Shown: positions 1 to 4,870 of the stretch, in pieces
Numbering within the stretch: position 1 is the first letter of the stretch
Layout: every line of letters begins with the position of its first letter
DNA from: CAZBUH01 sp964495095
GTDB taxonomy: Bacteria > Bacillota > Clostridia > Oscillospirales > Oscillospiraceae
Reading direction: 5' to 3'
DNA length: 6,711 nucleotides
Assembly (NCBI GenBank): GCA_964495095.1
Contig: CAZBUH010000097.1
Location: 1 to 6,711 of the forward strand
Notes under the pieces: model-generated
What the model saw: the letters and a program-made list of their open reading frames with translations, nothing else
Told to the model about the DNA's origin: nothing
The model's database searches: none
Position numbers and translations under genes: made by a program

Positions 1-2
1 GC

Positions 3-353
3 AGCCCAAACGAGCTGCACCGCAACCTTACATCTAAAATACTTCCCTATCTGACCTGTTCAAAAATCAGCGGCGTTTTTCTTATTGATTGCGGAAACCA
101 CAGGCTCTGCCGGTGGAAGTATCCCGTAAAAAAAGCTTTAGCTGCAAGCATCAAGCGTAGCGAGCCGCTGACAGCACTCTTCCAATTTCGGAAAGCTTTC
201 GATAGAACGGAAACTCGCCCGTTTACAGGCTGCGGGGCAAGTGATGCAAGCTATATGCTTCATACTGATTTTTCTGACGCAAACCGTGTGTTTACCAGTT
301 TGCCCCGTGCCGATAGCGGTGAGAAGTGGGTGAATTTTGCAGCTGAATTCTGA
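3..353 (+). CDS. Unrecognised protein, C-terminal part (5' end outside window)
   Basis: An open frame enters from the left edge and runs 116 codons to a TGA at 351-353. No start codon is needed because the gene begins outside the window. The residues look like real protein: mixed hydrophobic and charged, several cysteines, the stretch RLCRWKYPVKKALAA near the middle, and the end GEKWVNFAAEF. I do not recognise the family, and no signal peptide, membrane segment or known catalytic motif is visible in this part. It converges on the broken lipoprotein gene at 425-849, with 71 bases between the two stops and no clear terminator there. The frame is unbroken, so it may be the end of an intact gene, but a remnant cannot be excluded without the sequence to the left. 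Confidence 0.6.
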   Translation, partial: SPNELHRNLTSKILPYLTCSKISGVFLIDCGNHRLCRWKYPVKKALAASIKRSEPLTALFQFRKAFDRTETRPFTGCGASDASYMLHTDFSDANRVFTSLPRADSGEKWVNFAAEF

Positions 354-424
354 TATTGCGAGTGTGTACGTATGCTGTCTTTCAAATCGCTATTCAAGCT
401 TCCGCCTTAACGGGAAAGCACAGC

Positions 425-849
425 TTAATCCCAGTAAATATCCCACATGACTTTCCAGGTACCGCCTGTTTTCACTGCGGTCAGACGGCGCTCGCATATG
501 GTGTAGCTTTCATAGTCACCGGCGCCGCCTGTGTCAGCGCCCGCTTCAAGGACGCCGAAGCTGTACTTTATGGCGTATTTTACATAGGCAACGGCGCTGT
601 TGGCGTGCTCCTCGATGACGTTGAACTCCAGAATTTACCAGACATCGGTCTTGTATTCATTCCTATTGGAGAGGTCGCCGTACTGGGCGAGATACTTTTC
701 CATGTACTCCCGGAAGGCGTCCTGGGCACTGTCGCTCTCAAGGGCAATCTCGCCGTATTGGAGCTCTTCCGGCTCGGCCTCCGGCGTTTTTGCACAGGAC
801 GCAAGCAAAAGCATTAATACTGTGATATAAGTATTATTCTGTTTTTCAT
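425..849 (-). pseudogene. Small lipoprotein gene, broken by a frameshift and a nonsense codon
   Basis: A ribosome site AAGGAG sits 7 bases before an ATG at 849, which reads MKNRIILIS and then stops at 814-816 in that frame. Shifting by one base (equivalent to losing one base near 820-823) joins it to VLMLLLASC, giving a textbook lipoprotein signal: basic n-region, hydrophobic core, and lipobox LASC with the cysteine to be lipidated. The mature part is acidic (AKTPEAEPEE) and then reads normally to TDVW, where TAA at 635-637 interrupts it. The same frame continues for 69 more codons, ending KVMWDIYWD before TAA at 425-427, so the nonsense codon lies inside the gene. Restored, it would be a secreted, membrane-anchored protein of about 158 residues. 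I cannot name the family; the tryptophan-rich end resembles many small NTF2-like lipoproteins, but that is a guess. It is downstream of, and on the same strand as, the oxidoreductase operon. Confidence 0.75.
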
Positions 850-890
850 AATTCGGCTCCTTGTATATTTTTGCTTGGCGTGTGGATTTA

Positions 891-1055
891 TTATTCAGCA
901 AATTTCATTGAATAAATTGTAAAACTGGAATAAGTTCCTGACAGCGAGGAAAGCGTGGCGGTAATAGCGTCACGTGTATGCCCGGCTAATATAATATCGC
1001 CAGTACCGGCTCTGCCGACAGCGTACCCTAAGGGGGCTGTGCAAACCGCCGACAC
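891..1055 (-). CDS. Doubtful short ORF or gene remnant between the operon and the lipoprotein gene
   Basis: A minus-strand frame runs from a TGA at 1065-1067 to TAA at 891-893. With the GTG at 1055 it would encode 54 residues, containing GYAVGRAGTGDIILAGHT and ending YSSFTIYSMKFAE. Its composition is protein-like, but there is no ribosome site before the GTG and I do not recognise a family. Its stop lies 42 bases before the lipoprotein ATG. It may be the decayed tail of a lost gene, part of a dispersed intergenic repeat, or chance. The hairpin at 1045-1065 overlaps its proposed start, which argues against a functional gene. Confidence 0.2.
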   Translation of the reverse strand: MSAVCTAPLGYAVGRAGTGDIILAGHTRDAITATLSSLSGTYSSFTIYSMKFAE

Positions 1056-1065
1056 GACCGGCGGT
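1045..1065 (-). terminator. Weak hairpin after the oxidoreductase operon, possible terminator
   Basis: On the minus strand, ACCGCCG and CGGCGGT pair as a 7-bp GC-rich stem with a 7-base loop, starting 36 bases after the beta-subunit stop. Only three T residues follow (TTTGC), so as an intrinsic terminator it is weak. Its position just beyond the last gene of the operon is what makes it worth listing. Confidence 0.3.
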
Positions 1066-1100
1066 CACGATTGGGACCCGCCGCGGAAAAGGGCGGGGGC

Positions 1101-2030
1101 TTACCTGCATTTGCTGAGGAGCTTTTCCCACTGCTCGTCAACGTACTTTTGGGCATCCTCAATTATCCACTCATTGCCGGGCTTAAAGACATGCTTAAAC
1201 CGGCCCTGCGTTTTGAGGTATTCCTCCACGGGCAGCTTTTTCTTCGGCTCATAGTTAAGGCGCCACTGGCCATCCTCGATTTCAAAGAGCGGCCACACGC
1301 AGGTCTCCACCGCCAGACGGCAGATCTCCGGCAGGTCCCCGGAGTCATACTGCCAGCCGCGGGGGCAGGGGGACATGACGTTGAGGAAGCAGGGACCCTC
1401 GGTGTATATGGCCTTGCGGGCCTTGCTGTAAAAATCGCTCATATTGCCGATAAATGTGGTCTGGGCGGCATAGGGGATGTTATGGGCCGCCATTATCTCG
1501 GTGAGATTTTTCTTGTTCTGCCGCTTGCCGCTGCTCACGGAGCCGACAGGCGTGGTGGTGGCGTTTGCGAAGCGGGGGGTGGAGCTGGAGCGCTGGATGC
1601 CGGTGTTCATATATGCCTCGTTATCGTAGCAGACGTATACCATGTCATGTCCGCGCTCCATTGCGCCGGAGAGGGACTGGAAACCGATATCATATGTGCC
1701 GCCGTCGCCGCCGAAGGTGATGAATTTAAAATTTTCGTCGATTTTTCCCTTGCGCTTCAGAGCATTGTAGGCGGCCTCGACGCCGCCGCAGGTGGCCGCC
1801 GCGTTTTCAAAGGCGGAGTGTATGTAGCTGTCCTCCCAGGCCGTATAGGGGTAGAGGAAGCTTGAAACCTCAAGGCAGCCGGTGGCGTTTGTTATAACCG
1901 CCCTGTCCCCCGGCTCCAGGGCGCGGAGGACGCCCCTTACGGTGATAGGAGCTCCGCAGCCCGCGCAGAGGCGGTGGCCCGGAGCGAAGCGCTCCGGCTT
2001 GCTCATTACTTCTTTAAAATTGTACGCCAT
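1101..2030 (-). CDS. porB: 2-oxoacid:ferredoxin oxidoreductase, beta subunit (TPP-binding)
   Basis: This 309-residue protein is the subunit that holds thiamine pyrophosphate and the proximal [4Fe-4S] cluster of the cytoplasmic 2-oxoacid:ferredoxin oxidoreductase. The enzyme interconverts a 2-oxoacid plus CoA and an acyl-CoA plus CO2, using ferredoxin. The four expected cluster cysteines are present: C22 and C25 in LCAGCGAP, C52 in NATGC, and C222 in MSPCPRGW. The TPP/Mg site is visible as GDGGTYDIG (about 109-116) with DNEAYMNTG (136-144). Length is normal for PorB/VorB. ATG at 2030 follows the alpha stop by one base, with GGGAGG just upstream inside the alpha gene, so translation is coupled. 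It is the last gene of the gamma-delta-alpha-beta set. Family membership is certain; the substrate (pyruvate, 2-oxobutyrate or branched-chain oxoacids) cannot be fixed from sequence alone, so the por symbol is a family label. Confidence 0.93.
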   Translation of the reverse strand: MAYNFKEVMSKPERFAPGHRLCAGCGAPITVRGVLRALEPGDRAVITNATGCLEVSSFLYPYTAWEDSYIHSAFENAAATCGGVEAAYNALKRKGKIDENFKFITFGGDGGTYDIGFQSLSGAMERGHDMVYVCYDNEAYMNTGIQRSSSTPRFANATTTPVGSVSSGKRQNKKNLTEIMAAHNIPYAAQTTFIGNMSDFYSKARKAIYTEGPCFLNVMSPCPRGWQYDSGDLPEICRLAVETCVWPLFEIEDGQWRLNYEPKKKLPVEEYLKTQGRFKHVFKPGNEWIIEDAQKYVDEQWEKLLSKCR

Positions 2031-2031
2031 C

Positions 2032-3219
2032 TTATTTCGCCTCCCGCTGACCCATATGGGTGTAAAGTTCTCCGGTCTCGCCGGTCTCGATGATTTTAAA
2101 GAGTCTGCCGTAAATGTCCTTAATATTGTCCGTGGAGATGTCTCTGCCGCCGAGACCGTAGACTATGTCTATCATTTTCGGCCTTTCGGGCAGGTCGTAG
2201 CAGGCGGAGCGGGTCTCTGCGAAAAGGGGGCCGCCGCAGGCGGAAAAGCTCTCCGACTTATCCATAACGGCCACGGCCTTTACATGGCTCAGGGCCTGGG
2301 CCAGCTCCCGGGCCGGGAACGGGCGGAATACGCGGATTTTTACAAGGCCCACCTTTTTGCCCTGCTCACGCAGCTCGTCGATTGCGGCCTTTGCGGTTCC
2401 GGCAGTGGAGCCGATGACCACAACGGCGGCCTCAGCGTCCTCCATCCTGTACTCCTCGAAAAAGCCGTATCTGCGGCCGGTCAGCTTTTCAAATTCCGCA
2501 GCGACGCGGAGAATGGCCGCCTTGGCGTTCTTCATGGCCTCGGCCTGCTGCTTTTTGTGCTCCATGTAGTAGTTTGAAATGTCGTATGGGCCGACGGCCA
2601 GGGGATTTTCTTTTTTAAGGAGGTAATTTTCAGGCTTATACTCGCCTACAAATTTCTTTACCTCCGCATCCTCCAAAAGCTCGATATTCTCCACGGAGTG
2701 GCTCGTTATAAAGCCGTCCTGGCATATCATGACCGGGAGGCGCACGTCGGGGGCTTCCCCGATGGGCATGGCCTGGATGAAGTTGTCGTAGGCCTCCTGG
2801 TTTGTCTCGGCGTATATCTGTATCCAGCCGGCGTCTCTGGCGCCCATGGCGTCGGAGTGGTCGTTGTTTATATTTATGGGGCCGGAGAGGGCGCGGGTGG
2901 CGCAGGCCAGGGTTATGGGCAGCCGCGAGGACGCCGCTACATACAAAAGCTCGTACATAAGCGCAAGCCCGCAGGAGGAGGTAGCCGTAACCGCTCTGGC
3001 TCCGGCGGCCTGGGCGCCGATACATGTGGACATGGAGGAGTGCTCCGACTCCACTGTTACCACCTCGGTGTTGACCTCGCCGTTTGCGGCGTACTGGGCG
3101 AAATACTGAGGTATTTCAGTGGACGGCGTTATGGGGAACGCGCCCATTACATCCGGGTCTATCTGCTTCATGGCGTAGGCCACGGCCTCGTTGCCGGAAA
3201 GCCGGTCTCTTCTTCCCAT
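2032..3219 (-). CDS. porA: 2-oxoacid:ferredoxin oxidoreductase, alpha subunit
   Basis: At 395 residues this is a full-length PorA/VorA-type alpha subunit. The N-terminal pyrimidine-binding domain carries FPITPSTE (28-35); T31 corresponds to the substrate-contacting threonine of the family. VESEHS (56-61) contains the glutamate that activates TPP. RALSGPININ (109-118) and DHSDAMGARDAGW (120-132) are signature stretches of the active-site interface with the beta subunit. A transketolase-C-like domain follows (about 258-360), including GSTAGT and KIRVFRPFP. ATG at 3219 is preceded by AAGGAGG, which lies in the last codons of the delta gene, so the start is well supported and translation is linked to delta. 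The overall motif pattern is closest to pyruvate-type alpha subunits as I know them, but branched-chain and 2-oxobutyrate enzymes share it. The isoleucine-type T-box upstream of the operon argues for one of the latter. Confidence 0.94.
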   Translation of the reverse strand: MGRRDRLSGNEAVAYAMKQIDPDVMGAFPITPSTEIPQYFAQYAANGEVNTEVVTVESEHSSMSTCIGAQAAGARAVTATSSCGLALMYELLYVAASSRLPITLACATRALSGPININNDHSDAMGARDAGWIQIYAETNQEAYDNFIQAMPIGEAPDVRLPVMICQDGFITSHSVENIELLEDAEVKKFVGEYKPENYLLKKENPLAVGPYDISNYYMEHKKQQAEAMKNAKAAILRVAAEFEKLTGRRYGFFEEYRMEDAEAAVVVIGSTAGTAKAAIDELREQGKKVGLVKIRVFRPFPARELAQALSHVKAVAVMDKSESFSACGGPLFAETRSACYDLPERPKMIDIVYGLGGRDISTDNIKDIYGRLFKIIETGETGELYTHMGQREAK

Positions 3220-3220
3220 T

Positions 3221-3526
3221 TCAGTTTACCTCCTTTTCAAAGGTGATAGCGCCGAAGGGACATACCGTGGCGCAGATGCCGCAGCCCTTGCAGTGGTCGT
3301 AGTCAAAATCCCCGCGCTTACCGTCCTTCACCGGGATGGAGCAGTCAGGGCAGTAGGGGGCGCACAGCAGGCACTGCTTACATTTTTCCGGGTGGAACAC
3401 CGGTGTGACGGTGCGCCATTCGCCGGTGTTGAAAAGGCGGGAGGTACCGCCCTCGTAAATCTCGCCGCCCACGGTCATTTCCTGCCATGGGGTACTCTCG
3501 TTGATATCAGCGGCTTTCCTGATCAT
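3221..3526 (-). CDS. porD: 2-oxoacid:ferredoxin oxidoreductase, delta subunit (2x[4Fe-4S] ferredoxin-like)
   Basis: This 101-residue protein is the ferredoxin-like electron carrier of the complex, passing electrons between the beta-subunit cluster and external ferredoxin. Two cluster motifs are visible: CKQCLLCAPYCP (C49, C52, C55, C59) and CKGCGICATVCP (C79, C82, C85, C89). The N-terminal lead-in with NTGEWRTVTPVF (33-44) is characteristic of PorD/VorD subunits and separates it from free ferredoxins. Its ATG at 3526 overlaps the gamma stop as ATGA, so translation is coupled; a GAGG lies about ten bases upstream within gamma. Its last codons contain the AAGGAGG that serves the alpha gene. Length and gene order are typical of the four-subunit enzymes. 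Confidence 0.94.
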   Translation of the reverse strand: MIRKAADINESTPWQEMTVGGEIYEGGTSRLFNTGEWRTVTPVFHPEKCKQCLLCAPYCPDCSIPVKDGKRGDFDYDHCKGCGICATVCPFGAITFEKEVN

Positions 3527-4101
3527 CCTACACGCACCTCGTTCATAGATTTTTTCAGCACTTCCATATTGCCTGCGATAACCTGGGGCTTGGAGGCAAA
3601 TTTGTGCTTAAAGGATGCCTCCATATCGGAGGTGAATTTTTCCGGGTCCACGACGCGGCTTATTGCAACAACGGCGGCCAGCATCGGAGTGTTGGGGAAA
3701 TTCTTGCCTAAAATTTCTTCGGAGATGCTCCTGGCGTCTATGGTGCAGACCCTGCCGCTGTAGCCGTTCAAAAGGGGGCGCAGCTCCTCCGGGGACTTGG
3801 GGCTGTTGATGATTATCGCGCCCTCGGGGTTAAGGCCCCTTGTAACGTCCACCGAGTGGAGCAGCGTTTCGTCCACCACCGCCACGTAGTCCGGCTCGTA
3901 GATGTTTGAGTGGATGCTGCACCGCTGGTCGCTTATGCGGTTGTAAGCGGTGATCGGGGCGCCCATGCGCTCAGGCCCGTATTCCGGAAAGCCCTGGACG
4001 TATTTGCCTGAGGAAAAAGCTGCGTCCGCCAGCAGCAGGCAGGCGGTTTTCGCGCCCTGCCCGCCGCGGCCGTGCCAGCGTATCTCTGTCATACCGTTCA
4101 T
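3523..4101 (-). CDS. porG: 2-oxoacid:ferredoxin oxidoreductase, gamma subunit
   Basis: The first gene of the operon encodes a 192-residue gamma subunit, the domain of the complex associated with CoA binding. The N-terminal EIRWHGRGGQGAKTA (6-20) is the hallmark glycine-rich motif of POR/VOR/KOR gamma subunits, and FPEYGPERMGAP follows around residue 40. I chose the ATG at 4101 because AGGAGG (4110-4115) lies 8 bases before it. A longer frame reaching 4200 would start inside the T-box antiterminator and is not credible. A second ATG (MTEIRW, at 4092) is possible but is 17 bases from the ribosome site. The gene lies about 40 bases after the T-box terminator, so its expression depends on antitermination. 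It overlaps delta by four bases (ATGA). Confidence 0.93.
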   Translation of the reverse strand: MNGMTEIRWHGRGGQGAKTACLLLADAAFSSGKYVQGFPEYGPERMGAPITAYNRISDQRCSIHSNIYEPDYVAVVDETLLHSVDVTRGLNPEGAIIINSPKSPEELRPLLNGYSGRVCTIDARSISEEILGKNFPNTPMLAAVVAISRVVDPEKFTSDMEASFKHKFASKPQVIAGNMEVLKKSMNEVRVG

Positions 4102-4141
4102 TTTCTTGACCTCCTGTAATGCCTCCGCCGGCCATGGCAAC

Positions 4142-4178
4142 AAAAAATGCCTCCGTCCCAGTAAAGGGACGAAGGCAT
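4142..4178 (-). terminator. T-box intrinsic terminator
   Basis: On the minus strand, ATGCCTTCGTCCC pairs with GGGACGGAGGCAT over 13 bp with a single T-G wobble. The loop has six bases and a T6 run follows (4142-4147). It is the regulated terminator of the T-box leader, directly downstream of the T-box sequence and ahead of the gamma gene. Confidence 0.95.
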
Positions 4179-4395
4179 AAACTTTCGCTGTACCACCCAT
4201 TTACTGCGTACCAACATACGCATTCCCCCGTAACGGTGGGATTCCGGCGGCGTCTACTTCGACGTTTCGGGCCGCAACTCGGAAGTGATTTTCGGCAGGG
4301 TGCTACTCGTCCCGGGCTTTCACCGCCCCCGGGTCGCTTTGACTTTCACGCGGAGCCTACTCTCTTCGTCATGGTCTTTGAAGGCTTTTAATTTG
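4142..4395 (-). promoter_or_regulatory. T-box riboswitch leader, specifier probably AUC (isoleucine)
   Basis: This RNA leader senses uncharged tRNA and lets transcription pass into the oxidoreductase operon. Reading the minus strand, Stem I starts with GACGAAGAGAGTAGG (4370-4356). The distal AGCGA bulge and the hairpin CCCGGG-GGTGAAAG-CCCGGG (4333-4311) follow. The lower helix pairs GAAG (4367-4364) with CTTC (4285-4282). Between that helix and the GGC/GCC helix lies GAAAATCA, where ATC at 4289-4287 is followed by the purine expected after a specifier, so I read isoleucine. AAT (asparagine) is the other phase but would be followed by C. A 6-bp Stem III (TGCGTA/TACGCA) precedes the T-box core TGGGTGGTACAGCG (4199-4186). 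Its UGGU would pair with an ACCA tRNA end, which fits tRNA-Ile. The terminator completes it. The core has ACAGCG where ACCGCG is usual. Confidence 0.95.
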
Positions 4396-4401
4396 TATAA
4401 A

Positions 4402-4430
4402 AATTTAAACGCATTTTTCCTGATTGTCAA
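4402..4430 (-). promoter_or_regulatory. Sigma-A promoter of the T-box/oxidoreductase operon
   Basis: A perfect -35 TTGACA (4430-4425) is separated by exactly 17 bases from TAAATT (4407-4402, 4 of 6 to consensus). Transcription would begin near 4395, just before the Stem I sequence of the T-box. No operator-like repeat is obvious around it, so the T-box is the only regulatory element I can see. Confidence 0.8.
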
Positions 4431-4474
4431 GAACAAAAAGGAAGGAAGCAAAAATTTCGGCACTGTTCATAAAA

Positions 4475-4630
4475 TTAAATCAAAAGAATGGGGCTAATTG
4501 ACGATTGTGTCTGTCCGGCCTCTCCGGGGTCAATGATCCTCTTCCAACTAATGGTAAGCCCTTCCGATTCTATTTCCGCCGGAGTTATCAGACCGGGCGA
4601 ACAATGTGGCAAAGGCTCATAACAGTTCAT
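4475..4630 (-). CDS. Doubtful small ORF, possibly a remnant
   Basis: A minus-strand frame with ATG at 4630 and TAA at 4475-4477 encodes 51 residues, beginning MNCYEPLPHCSPGLITPAEI and continuing with EGLTISWKRIIDPGEAGQ. The sequence looks like protein, but there is no ribosome site before the ATG. A different minus-strand frame just upstream reads ETILEKFLKLCWQRNYELL and stops inside this ORF's start. The two could be halves of one frameshifted gene. I do not recognise either. It ends about 45 bases before the operon promoter. Treat it as a possible remnant rather than a working gene. Confidence 0.25.
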   Translation of the reverse strand: MNCYEPLPHCSPGLITPAEIESEGLTISWKRIIDPGEAGQTQSSISPILLI

Positions 4631-4692
4631 AATTGCGCTGCCAACAGAGCTTCAGGAATTTCTCTAAAATCGTTTCCTTTTTGAATGCAGTA

Positions 4693-4701
4693 TGATATAA
4701 T
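4693..4701 (+). promoter_or_regulatory. Extended -10 promoter upstream of the HTH remnant and CoA-transferase
   Basis: TGATATAAT combines a perfect -10 hexamer TATAAT (4696-4701) with the TGn extension. The -35 position holds only TTTCCT, which is weak but tolerable for an extended -10 promoter. Transcription would start near 4708, about 160 bases before the CoA-transferase start. It probably first belonged to the regulator whose remnant follows. Confidence 0.55.
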
Positions 4702-4737
4702 GATGGCAACGAGACCGTTCAGAAACGGGGAACAACG

Positions 4738-4854
4738 ATGATGCCGAGACGGCACCGCCGCCAGCAGGCGTGCATGACGCAAAAGCAGTTCATTGAACTT
4801 TGTGAGATCCGCTAGCCCGCGATCCGCAGCTATGAGCTTGGATATCTTCTATAG
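4738..4854 (+). pseudogene. Remnant of an XRE/Cro-type helix-turn-helix regulator
   Basis: From ATG ATG at 4738 the frame reads arginine-rich residues and then MTQKQFIELCEIR, a TAG at 4813-4815, and on in the same frame PAIRSYELGYLL before a second TAG at 4852-4854. MTQ-K-x(3)-ELC-x-I followed by PAIRSYELG is the classic helix-turn-helix of XRE-family DNA-binding proteins, in which one residue (usually a polar one) is here replaced by a stop. Only about 38 codons remain, so the rest of the regulator is lost, and the CoA-transferase ribosome site begins where it breaks off. Whether the 25-codon 5' ORF is still translated, and whether that affects the gene downstream, is unknown. Confidence 0.6.
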
Positions 4855-4870
4855 AAAGGATTTGATTGAC

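Noticed and set aside
356..817. Plus-strand ORF of 153 codons
   Set aside because: Antisense to the lipoprotein pseudogene. The minus strand has the ribosome site, signal peptide and lipobox; the plus strand frame has no ribosome site.
635..901. Lipoprotein read as an intact 88-residue protein starting at 901
   Set aside because: That start gives a charged, non-signal N-terminus (MLNNKSTRQAKIYKE) without a ribosome site, while AAGGAG and an ATG with a proper signal start lie at 849 in another frame, and coding continues past the stop.
1071..1865. Plus-strand ORF of 264 codons
   Set aside because: It is the antisense shadow of the beta subunit gene; the minus-strand product has all family motifs and the plus frame has none.
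1882..2577. Plus-strand ORF of 231 codons
   Set aside because: Antisense to the alpha subunit, no ribosome site, low-complexity G/A/L-rich product typical of a GC-rich shadow frame.
2698..3246. Plus-strand ORF of 182 codons
   Set aside because: Antisense to the alpha subunit with glycine/valine-rich shadow composition and no start signal.
3191..3763. Plus-strand ORF of 190 codons
   Set aside because: Spans the antisense of delta and gamma genes, whose cluster cysteines and GRGGQG motif fix the real strand.
4102..4200. Extended N-terminus of the gamma subunit starting at 4200
   Set aside because: The extra codons lie in the T-box core and terminator, there is no ribosome site there, and AGGAGG sits correctly before the ATG at 4101.
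4793..4870. CoA-transferase start at TTG 4793
   Set aside because: The extra 26 residues are the HTH remnant read in a different frame, and no ribosome site precedes 4793; the TTG at 4871 fits family N-termini and has AAGGA upstream.
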